Positions 46,991 through 58,297 of a DNA stretch of 64,000 nucleotides are shown here, one piece after another. Position 1 is the stretch's first letter, and each line of letters begins with the position of its first letter. The position numbers and the translations under genes were made by a program. Under the pieces are notes generated by a model. That model was not told the DNA's origin. It saw only the letters and a program-made list of their open reading frames with translations, and made no database searches. Origin of the DNA: Sphingopyxis sp. 113P3 (GTDB lineage: Bacteria; Pseudomonadota; Alphaproteobacteria; Sphingomonadales; Sphingomonadaceae); the NCBI RefSeq assembly GCF_001278035.1, contig NZ_CP009452.1, positions 3,691,501-3,755,500 on the forward strand. The letters are read 5' to 3'.

Positions 46991-49144
46991 TCAAGGTCGA
47001 TAGAAGCGCGCTCCGCTGGCCTTCAGCGCTGCCGGATCGAATAGCACCGGCTTCAGCCTGTGCGCCACGAACAGCGGCGCCTGATCGTTGTAATGGGGGC
47101 TGTCGGGCCGTGTCGTCGCGGCGCCGAAGGGTTGGATCGATTCCGAGCGAACCCGGCCGGATCGGTCCCAGGTTACAAAGAGAATGAAGCTGTCGCCGTG
47201 GCGTACCTTCAGCCGACCGTCGGGCTCGACGTCCCACAATGTCGAAGCGCGAACCGTGTCGTTGCCTCCGTCGAGCGGCAGGTCGACCCGGCGTGGCCCC
47301 TCGCCATGGCGCAGGCGGAGCACGGTACCGAGTTTGGGGTCAAGCCCTGCGAAATGTTCCTGAAGGTGCGCGACGGCCTCTTTGAGGACCGAGCGCGGAT
47401 CGGGCTGAGCGCGGCGCTGATAATGCGCCCCGCCCGCGGGACGCAGCACCATCAGCGCAAGTGCGTCGCCATGCCCCCTGCCGTCGAGGTTCCAGTCCCA
47501 TTTGCGCAGCAGCGCCTGCGCCTCGGCGAGCGCAGGGTCGCGCTTCGTGTCGAGCGCAAGCAGCTTGTCGATCCACGCCTTCGCATAGCCTGTCCTCGCA
47601 TAGGCGGTATCATATTTGATCGCCTTGAGCCGCGCTTCGTCGATCTGCCCCGAAGCCTCGAACAGCTCGATCAGCCGTGCGGCGCGATTGGTCATATCAT
47701 CCTCGACGCCGAGCAGCGGCGAGAAGGCAGCCGCATCGAGCTCGTCGCCCGGCCCTGCCGCGACCCAGGGGGTGTTGTTCGCGTTGATCACATAGCCTGA
47801 CGCCGGATTGACCAGAGCTGGCACGCGGTCGAAGGGCAGCGTCCTCGTCCAGACGGTGGATGAGGTATCGCCTGGCAATATCCCGCGCCAGTTGAACCCC
47901 GGCGCGCGATCGGGGAACATTGCATTGTAGAAAAGGCCGATATTCCCCTTGGCGTCAGCATAGACGAAGTTGGTCGCAGGAACACCCTGACCCGCCATCG
48001 CGGCGCGCCACTCGGCAAAATTCCGCGCCTTGTTGAGCCGATAATATTGGGTGACCATATTCGCCTGGTCCTGTCCCGCGTAACGGATTGCAAAAGCGCC
48101 CTGTTCATTCCTGATCACCGGCCCTTGCACCGATCGCCATATGGTTCGCGGCACCGGCAGGACGAAGGGCCCGAATTTTACTTTGAGCCAGACGCGCTTC
48201 TTTTCGAGCGGGCGCCATTCGCCGTCGAACCGGTATTCCTCGCCGCTCTCGTCGAGGACCAGCTTATAGACGTCGATCAGGTCGGGCCGGTTCACCGTAT
48301 TGGTCCAGCCGAGATATTTATTGTGCCCGAGGAAAGGATAAGGGGAGCCCGGGAAATTCGCACCGGCGAAATCCCAGCCCTCTTCGCTGTGCACGACCAG
48401 CTCATACCATGCGACCCCGCCGGTCCACGGCTGATGCGAATTGGAGACGAGACGCGTTGCCCCGTCGGTTGACCGCGAGGGCGCGACGGCCATGGCGTTC
48501 GACCCGTTCGATCCTGGCTCGCGCCCCAAGGGCGTGTCGGATCGCGGGACGATCTTGCCCGTGACGTCGATCGCCGGCCCACCCTCACGTCCCAGGGGCT
48601 GCCCCTCGGTCAGCTGGCCGAGCACCGAATCGAGCCCGAAGAAAAAGGGCGAGCGCAGCACGAAACCCGCAACGACGTCCTCGCCGGTGACGGGAAACAG
48701 GCCCGAGAGTCGAACCTCGTCCGGATGCTTGTCGGCATAATGGTTGAGCCCCGCAGCATAGGCAGTGAACAGCCGCTTCACATCATCGGGAAGGCGCGGC
48801 CAGTCGCGCGCGCTCGTCTCGCGCACGCCGAGCAGGGCTGCGACATAGTCGATCTTCGCGCCGTCAGCGCCGAGAAGCGCGCCGGTGCGCCCGCGCGTCA
48901 TCGCGAGCACTTCCTGGAGCGTCGAAAAATCATCCTCGGCATGCGCATAAGCGACGCCATAGGCGGCGTCGGCATCGGTTTTGCCAAAGATGTGGGGGAC
49001 CCCGAAGCCGTCGCGGGCGATCCGCACCTCGCCTGGGCTGAAGGAAGGCGCAGCAGGCGCCTCTGCCGTCAGAGGCTCCCAGACGGCGAGCCCGACCATC
49101 ACCGCCGCAACCAGCAGGAGCAGTCCGACGAAAAATTTGCGCAT
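46991..49144 (-). CDS. Penicillin acylase family N-terminal-nucleophile hydrolase
   Basis: The 717-residue precursor has an N-terminal helix (FFVGLLLLVAAVMVGLAVW), an alpha chain, and a self-cleavage site where the beta chain would start at Ser215 in GSNGSNAMAV, the SNAWAV-type motif of acylases. Substrate-pocket stretches SNSHQPW and GHNKYLGWTNTVNRPDLIDVY follow. Relatives hydrolyse acyl-homoserine lactones or other N-acyl amides (quorum quenching) in the periplasm. Substrate cannot be fixed from sequence; the Met in place of Trp after SNA is a variation. ATG 49144 is preferred over 49153 and 49165. The gene is divergent from clpB. Confidence 0.88.
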   Translation of the reverse strand: MRKFFVGLLLLVAAVMVGLAVWEPLTAEAPAAPSFSPGEVRIARDGFGVPHIFGKTDADAAYGVAYAHAEDDFSTLQEVLAMTRGRTGALLGADGAKIDYVAALLGVRETSARDWPRLPDDVKRLFTAYAAGLNHYADKHPDEVRLSGLFPVTGEDVVAGFVLRSPFFFGLDSVLGQLTEGQPLGREGGPAIDVTGKIVPRSDTPLGREPGSNGSNAMAVAPSRSTDGATRLVSNSHQPWTGGVAWYELVVHSEEGWDFAGANFPGSPYPFLGHNKYLGWTNTVNRPDLIDVYKLVLDESGEEYRFDGEWRPLEKKRVWLKVKFGPFVLPVPRTIWRSVQGPVIRNEQGAFAIRYAGQDQANMVTQYYRLNKARNFAEWRAAMAGQGVPATNFVYADAKGNIGLFYNAMFPDRAPGFNWRGILPGDTSSTVWTRTLPFDRVPALVNPASGYVINANNTPWVAAGPGDELDAAAFSPLLGVEDDMTNRAARLIELFEASGQIDEARLKAIKYDTAYARTGYAKAWIDKLLALDTKRDPALAEAQALLRKWDWNLDGRGHGDALALMVLRPAGGAHYQRRAQPDPRSVLKEAVAHLQEHFAGLDPKLGTVLRLRHGEGPRRVDLPLDGGNDTVRASTLWDVEPDGRLKVRHGDSFILFVTWDRSGRVRSESIQPFGAATTRPDSPHYNDQAPLFVAHRLKPVLFDPAALKASGARFYRP

Positions 49145-49218
49145 TCGCTTTCCCATTTCCTGCACTATGCCTTGCGAGAGGCCTCATGGCGGAAAATTTG
49201 CGAGACGGAAAGCCATGC

Positions 49219-49246
49219 TCTTGTGTTGCATAATGGCAACACTATC
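49219..49246 (+). promoter_or_regulatory. clpB: Heat-shock (sigma-32-like) promoter of clpB with internal palindrome
   Basis: CTTGTG (49219-49224), a 16-base spacer and CTATCT (49241-49246) match the alphaproteobacterial sigma-32 pattern (CTTGAC, 16-17 bases, CTATAT-like), 30 bases before the clpB start. The spacer forms TGTTGC-ATAATG-GCAACA (49223-49240), a perfect inverted repeat that could also bind a regulator. Confidence 0.55.
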
Positions 49247-49275
49247 TCTCTCGTCGAGAAAGGGGCTTAGTCCAG

Positions 49276-51855
<2,580 letters not shown>

Positions 51856-51869
51856 TCTCGAAAGGAAGC

Positions 51870-51897
51870 AATGTCCCGGCCTTGGCGCCGGGACATT
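51870..51897. terminator. Hairpin between clpB and the convergent small gene
   Basis: AATGTCCCGGC (51870-51880) and GCCGGGACATT (51887-51897) form a perfect 11-base stem with a six-base loop, 14 bases after the clpB stop. No T-run follows on either strand, so it may be a Rho-aided or stabilising hairpin for the two converging transcripts. Confidence 0.6.
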
Positions 51898-51907
51898 CCG
51901 CTAGAGC

Positions 51908-52189
51908 TCAGCGGTTCCCTTCGACGAGGGAACGCGAACGCTCCATCGCGCGCGTCCGGTCGAGGTCAGCTTTGCCTTGCTCTTCGAGCTGATCCCATTC
52001 CGCCCTGGTATGGCAGATGCGGCGCGACATGATCGAGCCGGTCGCGACCTCGCGCTTGCAGATTTTCTTCTCTGCATCAGGCTTGTCAGCCGTCGCTTTC
52101 CCGGGTGCCGCCGCCTGCGAGGCTGCCGGTGCCACCGCCAAGAGAGCGGCGAGAGAGAGAATACGTAACACTCCGATCGTTCCTTTCAT
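51908..52189 (-). CDS. Small exported protein with a Cys-pair motif, unknown
   Basis: From ATG 52189 the frame encodes 93 residues, with a signal peptide (ILSLAALLAVAPAASQAA) and a charged mature part. The core KKICKREVATGSIMSRRICHTRAEWDQLEEQ contains two Cys that could form a disulfide, followed by an acidic/basic helix. Related small secreted proteins with C-x-x-(TGS)-x-C-x-x-EW patterns are common in sphingomonads (from memory), with no function known. It is convergent with clpB and downstream of the TonB-dependent receptor gene, from which a terminator separates it. Confidence 0.75.
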   Translation of the reverse strand: MKGTIGVLRILSLAALLAVAPAASQAAAPGKATADKPDAEKKICKREVATGSIMSRRICHTRAEWDQLEEQGKADLDRTRAMERSRSLVEGNR

Positions 52190-52225
52190 CGGGTGAGGCC
52201 CCCTTTCTGGATGGCCCAAAGAAAA

Positions 52226-52250
52226 TGGGCGGCTCCGAAGGAACCGCCCA
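52226..52250 (-). terminator. Rho-independent terminator of the TonB-dependent receptor gene
   Basis: On the minus strand TGGGCGGTTCC pairs with GGAGCCGCCCA around a three-base TTC loop (one mismatch), followed by TTTTCTTT. It lies about 20 bases after the receptor stop and upstream of the small exported protein gene. Confidence 0.88.
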
Positions 52251-52270
52251 CTTTTCTAAAGGCCTTGGAC

Positions 52271-55200
52271 TTAGAAGTCGACCTTCGCGCCGAGGCGGAA
52301 GTAACGACCCATGATGTTCGGACCAGCCCAGGCCGGGTTGAAGCCGAACAGACCATAGGCCGAGTCCGGATCGAACGGCGGCTTGGTGTCGAGGAGGTTG
52401 AGGATGTTCGCGTAAATCGTGAACTTGTCCCCAATCTTCTGCGAAACCGTCATGTCGAGGTTCCAGATGTCCTTGGTCTTACAGTTGACCGGAGTTCCGT
52501 CGACATAGGCATGGGTCGAAACACCATTTTCCGCATTGAACGCGCAATCGCCCTTGATGCCGCCAAAGTCGATCGACGCTGTGTCATAGCCCTTGGTGTA
52601 ATAGGCCGTCAGGCTGACCGCGGTATCGCCGAACTCCAGCGTGTTCTGCCACGTCGCGCGCCACTTGGGCGAACCCGAGCAGGACGTGATGTTGCAGGGG
52701 CTGAGCGTGCCGTCGTAGCGCAGCACGTCACCCGCGTCGGTCTTCAGCTCATACTTCAGCATGTACGAAGCGTCGAAGTCCGTGCGCCAGGTCAGCGAGT
52801 TGCCGATCGGCAGGCTGGCGCGGGCACCGAAGTCGATGCCGCTGACCGTCTGCTGGTCCTGGTTGGTGAATGACGACTGGATGAAGCCGATAACCGGAAG
52901 CGCATTCGGGAATGCCGGATCCGGCTGACCCGGGATCACGGTGATGCCCGGAATGTTCACGACGCCATTGTTGGCATAGTAAGCCGCTTCAGCAGCGCTG
53001 GTGTCGGTAACGCCGGTGATCAGGTCCTTGACCTTGATATGCCAGAAGTCGACCGTCAGGCTGACGTTGCGAACCGGCTCGAAAATGACGCCGGCGGTAA
53101 AGGCCGTCGACTTTTCGGGATCGAGATCCGGGTTGCCAACCTGCGTGAGACCGAGGCTGTAGTTGCCCGTCGCATAGGCGTTGTTCCCGTGCGCCGCGCA
53201 GAATGCAGCATAGGTCGTGCAGTTGACGGTACGCGTCACATACCCCGTGGTCGGTAGGCCGAAGCTTTCATTGAAGCTCGGGATGCGGAAGCCCTTCGAG
53301 AAGGTGCCACGGATCGCAACCTGCGGGATCGGCGTGAACTTTGCGCTCAACTTCGGCGAGAAGTTCGACTGGCCCGTCGAATAATCGTCGTAGCGGCCCG
53401 AGAAGCCGAGTTCGAGCTGGTCGATGATCGGCGCGCTCACTTCGAAGAACGCCGACTTCACGTTGCGGCTGCCCACAGTACCAACCGAGTTGATGCTGTA
53501 ATAACGATCATACTGGTTGCCCAGCGTGCCAGGGTTGGCGCTGGGAGCGTCGATCGATTCGTCGCGGTACGACACGCCGACCGCCGCTTGCAGCGGACCA
53601 CCCGGAAGCTCGAACAGATCCTTGGCGAGGGTCGCCTGAACCTGCCAGAGCTGCGACACCGAAGTCGTCGTCTGGCGCGGAGCAATATAATCCCACGTGT
53701 CCTGCGAATTGGCTTCGAGGTCATTGAAGTTGAACTCACCACGAGCAACGAGATCCATGATGCGCTGCGGAATCAGGTAATTTTCCTGGGTGCGCTTCAG
53801 GCGGACTTCCGACGCCGTAAAGTTAGCAGAATAGCGCCAGTCGTCGCCGAAGCTGCCATCGATGCCCAGCACCCCGCGCAGCGCGCGCGAGTTGGTGTCG
53901 ACAGTGCGGCCGCGGGTCGAACGCACGAGCATCTGCGCGCGCGCGCCCTCAGCGGCGAACGGGTTGTACGGGTTGAGTACCCCATTGGTGGCGTCGCAAC
54001 CGGTGTTCAGCCCGTCGATCGTGCCAACGCCGCTGGCGCAGACGTACACAGGGAGAAGCACGTTGTAGGCCGCAGCCTGGTTGTTCGGCGGGGTAGGCGT
54101 GCCGTTGAAGCCCAGCGGCGTGAAGGACGCGTGGCTCTTGGTCTGATAATAGTTTGCGATCGCGTAAACCTGCGCATTGTCGCCGACATTGGCCGTAAAG
54201 CGCGCGGTCAGACCCTTACGTTCGATCTCCGGCTGCAGCATGATGTACTGGTTCTGGAAATCGACTTCGCACGTCGTCAGCGGCGAAGTGTTCGACATTT
54301 CCGGCGTGATGGTGATCGCATCGAACCCGCGGCAACCCGCAGCCGGGTTCAGGAACTGGAACCGGTTGCGCGGATCGGCCGGATTAGCGGCACCGACGCC
54401 AGCACGGCGCACCAGCGCGACGCCCGGGATGGAGATCAGCCCGTTATAGGCAGCAGCCCAGTTGGCGGTTGTATAACCAAGATCATAGGTCGGGTTGTCC
54501 GGATCCGAACCCGGATCGGGAACGGCGACAAAGCCCGGACGACCAGAGGCGATGAACCCGTCAAGAATTTCCTGGGTCACGCCGTTCCAGTTAAGGTTGC
54601 TCAGGCAGCTTCCGCTTGCGCCGCACATGCGCGACCAGTCGGCCGAGTTGAACGGGTAGCCGCGGTCGCGCGCATAGAGCGCGTCCTGCTTCTGATATTC
54701 ACCGCTGACGTAGAAGTTGAAGCCCTGGTCGTCGAGATCGCCATAGCCCCAGGTCGCATCAATACGCTGCTCACCGGCGTCACCACGCTGCGACACCCCG
54801 AGCGAACCACCGAGGTGGAGGCCCTGGATTTCCTTCTTGGTGATGACGTTGATCACGCCCGCGATCGCGTCGGCACCATAGGTCGACGACGCACCGTCAC
54901 GCAGAACCTCGATTCGGTCGACGACGGCATTGGGGATGGTATTGAGGTCGACGAAGTTGCGCTGGCCGTCGTCCGCGAGCGGATAGGGGGCCATGCGCAG
55001 GCCGTCCGAGATCGACAGGGTCGCCTGCACGGTCAAGCCGCGCAGCGCCGGCGCGTTCGCACCCGAAGCGAAGTTGAAGCCGGTGTTCCAGCCCTGGGTG
55101 ATCGTGCCCGCGCCGTTCGCCGACAGACGCTGAACGGCGTCGGCGACGGTGTTGATGCCGCGCTCCTGGAGCGTTTCCGAGCTCAGCACGGTGACCGGAG

Positions 55201-55378
55201 ACGGCGTTTCCGTGTCCGTGCGGCGGAGGATCGAACCGGTGACGACGATCGCGTTGTCCTCGGACGCGCCTTCATCGGCCGGCGCATCCTGCGCGGAAGC
55301 GGGAGCCGAAACCAGCGCGACGCCCAATACGACAGGCGCGACGCTCAATTTCAGCTTCGAGAAATGGGTTTTCTTCAC
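52271..55378 (-). CDS. TonB-dependent outer-membrane receptor
   Basis: The 1035-residue protein starts at GTG 55378 (AAGGGA seven bases upstream; MKKTHFSKLK). A signal peptide ends at SAPASAQ, followed by DNAIVVTGS, a TonB-box-like region, and a plug domain with ALRGLTVQATLSISDG and VDRIEVLRDGASSTYGADAIAGVINVITKK. A 22-strand barrel ends with YFRLGAKVDF. Extracellular loops carry several Cys pairs (for instance MCGASGSCLS and VCASGVG...GC). The substrate is unknown; this type is often linked to sugar or peptide uptake rather than siderophores. There is no transporter or regulator next to it. Confidence 0.94.
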   Translation of the reverse strand: MKKTHFSKLKLSVAPVVLGVALVSAPASAQDAPADEGASEDNAIVVTGSILRRTDTETPSPVTVLSSETLQERGINTVADAVQRLSANGAGTITQGWNTGFNFASGANAPALRGLTVQATLSISDGLRMAPYPLADDGQRNFVDLNTIPNAVVDRIEVLRDGASSTYGADAIAGVINVITKKEIQGLHLGGSLGVSQRGDAGEQRIDATWGYGDLDDQGFNFYVSGEYQKQDALYARDRGYPFNSADWSRMCGASGSCLSNLNWNGVTQEILDGFIASGRPGFVAVPDPGSDPDNPTYDLGYTTANWAAAYNGLISIPGVALVRRAGVGAANPADPRNRFQFLNPAAGCRGFDAITITPEMSNTSPLTTCEVDFQNQYIMLQPEIERKGLTARFTANVGDNAQVYAIANYYQTKSHASFTPLGFNGTPTPPNNQAAAYNVLLPVYVCASGVGTIDGLNTGCDATNGVLNPYNPFAAEGARAQMLVRSTRGRTVDTNSRALRGVLGIDGSFGDDWRYSANFTASEVRLKRTQENYLIPQRIMDLVARGEFNFNDLEANSQDTWDYIAPRQTTTSVSQLWQVQATLAKDLFELPGGPLQAAVGVSYRDESIDAPSANPGTLGNQYDRYYSINSVGTVGSRNVKSAFFEVSAPIIDQLELGFSGRYDDYSTGQSNFSPKLSAKFTPIPQVAIRGTFSKGFRIPSFNESFGLPTTGYVTRTVNCTTYAAFCAAHGNNAYATGNYSLGLTQVGNPDLDPEKSTAFTAGVIFEPVRNVSLTVDFWHIKVKDLITGVTDTSAAEAAYYANNGVVNIPGITVIPGQPDPAFPNALPVIGFIQSSFTNQDQQTVSGIDFGARASLPIGNSLTWRTDFDASYMLKYELKTDAGDVLRYDGTLSPCNITSCSGSPKWRATWQNTLEFGDTAVSLTAYYTKGYDTASIDFGGIKGDCAFNAENGVSTHAYVDGTPVNCKTKDIWNLDMTVSQKIGDKFTIYANILNLLDTKPPFDPDSAYGLFGFNPAWAGPNIMGRYFRLGAKVDF

Positions 55379-55520
55379 AGTGCAGTCCCTTGCTACTGGT
55401 GGCTATGATACCCGGATGGATTGCGCGCGCAGACCCCTGGCCCCAGCGCGCGATACACCCCGATAGGCCGCGGGATGACCTCACATTCAGCTTGAGTAAA
55501 GGAAATTCCCCGCCGTTTTT

Positions 55521-55570
55521 GCGGTTTCGCAGGCCATTGTGACGTATTTGCAACAACACAGAGAAACCGC
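55521..55570. promoter_or_regulatory. Inverted repeat upstream of the TonB-dependent receptor
   Basis: GCGGTTTC (55521-55528) and GAAACCGC (55563-55570) are exact inverted copies 34 bases apart, in an AT-richer stretch inside the 270-base region before the receptor gene. It could be a looped operator. No known binding pattern is recognised; the remainder of the region shows nothing else clear. Confidence 0.3.
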
Positions 55571-55648
55571 GAAATACAATGTGCTGCGGCTGCCCATTCG
55601 CGACATTTTGTTTCAGCAGTTACCAGTTTTATTGCGGTGCACAAAAAG

Positions 55649-56575
55649 TCAGCGCGGCATCGGTCCTGCAAGTGTGCCCGGGTCGAGACGCGCGTCGCGC
55701 CATTTCAATCCCCAGTGAAGATGCGGGCCGGTTGCCCGCCCCGTCTGCCCCACCGTCCCGAGCCGCTGGCCCTGCACCACCCGGTCTCCGACCTTTACCT
55801 CGAGGCTCTGGCAGTGGAGGAAGGCGCTGTTCAGCCCCATCCCATGGTCGACGATCAGGAGATTGCCCTCGAGCGTGAAGGGCGTCGTCGCGGCGAGAAC
55901 GACCACCCCGTCCGCGGGGGCATGGAAGGGCGTGCCCGCGGGGACCGCGATATCGGTGCCGCTGTGATAGGCGCCGGGCTTGCCCTGGTAGACGCGCTGC
56001 GACCCAAAGAAGCCCGAAAGGCGCCCGGTCGCTGGCCAGCGAAACGACTGGCGCCAGCCGCCAACCTCGTGGTCGACGCGGCGCGCCTCGGCAATCTGTT
56101 CAAGTTCGGCGGGGCGGCGGCGCGCGAACTCGGCGTCGCTCGAAGCGCTTCCGCGCCACGGCGCATTGATATGCTCGATTCGCCAGCTTCCCGGCGCGAC
56201 GGTCAAGAGGCGCTCGACCCGCCGCCCATCGGCAAGCGTCGCGACGAGATGCTGCGGCGTCACCGCGTCACGGTCGAAGGCGATCAGAAAGCGCCCGTCG
56301 GCCGCGATCGCAACCGGCTTGCCATCCAGCGTCAGCCCCTGCGTCGTGTCAGGCGCCTCTCCAAGCAGCGTGCCCCCTTGAACCGGCGTTCCGCGCAAGA
56401 TGGTGAAGTCGGCGCGTGGGGGCGCCGGGCGGGGAGCGGGACTGGGAGAGGGAATGGGCGCAGCGCTCGGCGCAGGCGGCGGAGCGAGCGGCGGGGGGGC
56501 AGGCGGGACGCAGCTCGCGACCAGCAGCAGCAACGGCCATGCCGCGGGCGAGCGCGGCGCAAGCCCCAGTCTCAT
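55649..56575 (-). CDS. M23 family metallopeptidase lipoprotein (LytM domain)
   Basis: The 308-residue protein from ATG 56575 has a lipobox VASC (Cys22) and a long Pro/Ala-rich linker (residues 23-55). A beta-rich segment with RGTPVQGGTLLGEAPDTTQG precedes the C-terminal LytM/M23 domain. The metal ligands are visible: His204 and Asp208 in YHSGTDIAV, His287 in GPHLHWGL, plus His254. It should cleave peptidoglycan cross-links in the periplasm, anchored to a membrane. Its start overlaps the DUF2093 stop (ATGA), and it follows xseA and DUF2093 in one operon. Confidence 0.9.
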   Translation of the reverse strand: MRLGLAPRSPAAWPLLLLVASCVPPAPPPLAPPPAPSAAPIPSPSPAPRPAPPRADFTILRGTPVQGGTLLGEAPDTTQGLTLDGKPVAIAADGRFLIAFDRDAVTPQHLVATLADGRRVERLLTVAPGSWRIEHINAPWRGSASSDAEFARRRPAELEQIAEARRVDHEVGGWRQSFRWPATGRLSGFFGSQRVYQGKPGAYHSGTDIAVPAGTPFHAPADGVVVLAATTPFTLEGNLLIVDHGMGLNSAFLHCQSLEVKVGDRVVQGQRLGTVGQTGRATGPHLHWGLKWRDARLDPGTLAGPMPR

Positions 56576-56781
56576 GCCTTGCCGGAGTCGAGCGCGGCCT
56601 GAACCGAGATAGCAGCGGTGGCATAGGCTTCTTGCCGCGCGACCGACCAATAGCGCAGCTCGTCGAGCCCGATCGGCACGCCGGTAACCGCGCAAAGCAC
56701 ATGGTCGCCCGGCGACAGGACGCGGAACCCATTGGGTCCATAGTGCAGGCGGGCAAGTCGGTTGCGGCTGGCGATCAGCAT
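56572..56781 (-). CDS. DUF2093 protein
   Basis: The 69-residue protein reads MLIASRNRLARLHYGPNG to VLSPGDHVLCAVTGVPIGLDELRYWSVARQEAY, which is the DUF2093 pattern of small alphaproteobacterial proteins. The family function is unknown; the GVPIGLDELRYWS core is the conserved part. It lies between xseA (79 bases upstream) and the M23 lipoprotein gene, whose start it overlaps. The xseA-DUF2093-M23 order appears in other alphaproteobacteria as I recall. It is too small to be listed as its own frame by simple length cut-offs. Confidence 0.85.
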   Translation of the reverse strand: MLIASRNRLARLHYGPNGFRVLSPGDHVLCAVTGVPIGLDELRYWSVARQEAYATAAISVQAALDSGKA

Positions 56782-56860
56782 GGGGTCATATCCATCGGGA
56801 GGAGAGGTTTCAGACGAGTGACTATAGCAGTATCGCACCGCGCGGCCACCCCTGCTGCGG

Positions 56861-58297
56861 TCAGAAGAGCTCGCCCTGCTCTCGCCGGGGCGGCGGCGCG
56901 GCGCGGCGCAGCGCTTTGGGAGCGGGCGCCGGGCTCGCTGCGGAAGTGGGGTCACTTCCGGCGTCAACCGCCACCGGCACCTCGCCGTCGGCAAACTGAA
57001 GCCGCAGATTTCCCGCAGCGCGCGCCCCCGCGGCATGGGTGACGATAGCGCCCCGCGAGTCGCGCACCATCGCATAGCCGCGCGACAGGAGCGCGCGCGG
57101 GTCGAGCGAGGCGAGCAGCCGCGCGAGGCCCTGAAGCCGGGCGCGGTCGCGGTCCCACGCGCGCGCGAGCAGCGCCGGTCGCAGCGCCGCCGACCGACTC
57201 GCCAGCCGCTCGGCGGTGACCGCGAGGCGGTGCCGCTGACAGCGATCGAGCTTGTCCCCGGCATCGTCGAGCCGCTGCCGCTGGGGCGCATAGAGCGCAT
57301 CGCGCCGCGGGAGGTGCCGAGCAAGCGCCGCCAGCCGCTCGCCGCGGAGCGCATGCGTTCGATTCGCCGCGCCAATCATGCGTCCGCGCCATGTCGCAAG
57401 CTGCGCCATCAGCTCGGCGCGTACCGGCACAGCCATCTCGGCCGCCGCAGTGGGCGTCGGTGCGCGCACATCGGCAGCATGGTCGGCGAGCGTCACGTCG
57501 GTCTCGTGCCCCACCGCGCTGATCGTGGGGATGCGGCAATCGGCGATCGCGCGCACGACCACCTCTTCGTTGAACGCCCACAGATCCTCGATCGAGCCGC
57601 CCCCGCGCGCAACGATGACCAGGTCGGGGCGCGGCACCGGCCCGCCGGGGGCGAGCGCGTCAAACCCGCGCACCGCATTCGCGACCTGGGCCGCCGCACC
57701 CTCGCCCTGCACCAGGACTGGCCAGACGATGACCCGCGTCGGGCAGCGGTCGGCCAGCCGGTGGAGGATGTCGCGGATCACCGCGCCCGTGGGCGAGGTC
57801 ACCACGCCGATCGTGCGCGGCAGATAGGGGAGACGCTGTTTGCGCTCGCGGTCGAACAGCCCTTCGGCCCCCAGCCGAGCCTTCAATTTCTCGAAGAGCA
57901 GCATCAGCGCGCCTTCGCCCGCGACTTCGAGGCTCTCGACGACGAGCTGATATTTTGAACGGCCCGGATAGGTGGTGAGCTTGCCGGTCGCGATCACTTC
58001 GATCCCGTCTTCGGGCCGGAAGGCGAGTCGCGCGGCCTGCCCCTTCCACATCACCATGTCGATCAGCGCATTATCGTCCTTGAGCCCGGCATAAAAATGC
58101 CCCGACGCCGCGCGCTTCGCCCCCGAGAGCTCGCCGCGCACCCGAACGCGCGCAAAACCATCCTCGACCGTGCGCTTGATCGCAGCTGACAATTGGCTGA
58201 CCGAAAGCGCCGGAGCATTGTCGCCCGTCGCCGCCTCGGCTAACAGCCGCGCCGCGGGGTCGTTGTCGGACGCCGGATCGGGAAAAGGAATGGACAT
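56861..58297 (-). CDS. xseA: Exodeoxyribonuclease VII large subunit
   Basis: The 478-residue protein has an N-terminal OB-fold ([19 protein letters not shown] to [27 protein letters not shown]), the catalytic core with [19 protein letters not shown] and [17 protein letters not shown], and a long helical C-terminal region. With XseB it degrades single-stranded DNA. ATG 58297 has AGGA five bases upstream; ATG 58303 would leave too little spacing. The start codon overlaps the divergent purD start codon. xseB is not in the window. Confidence 0.96.
   Translation of the reverse strand: MSIPFPDPASDNDPAARLLAEAATGDNAPALSVSQLSAAIKRTVEDGFARVRVRGELSGAKRAASGHFYAGLKDDNALIDMVMWKGQAARLAFRPEDGIEVIATGKLTTYPGRSKYQLVVESLEVAGEGALMLLFEKLKARLGAEGLFDRERKQRLPYLPRTIGVVTSPTGAVIRDILHRLADRCPTRVIVWPVLVQGEGAAAQVANAVRGFDALAPGGPVPRPDLVIVARGGGSIEDLWAFNEEVVVRAIADCRIPTISAVGHETDVTLADHAADVRAPTPTAAAEMAVPVRAELMAQLATWRGRMIGAANRTHALRGERLAALARHLPRRDALYAPQRQRLDDAGDKLDRCQRHRLAVTAERLASRSAALRPALLARAWDRDRARLQGLARLLASLDPRALLSRGYAMVRDSRGAIVTHAAGARAAGNLRLQFADGEVPVAVDAGSDPTSAASPAPAPKALRRAAPPPRREQGELF

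Noticed and set aside
53588..55408. 606-codon open frame on the plus strand opposite the TonB-dependent receptor
   Set aside because: It is a shadow frame: the minus-strand receptor has signal, plug and barrel motifs over the same bases, and the antisense product is low-complexity Arg/Val/Ala with no domain.
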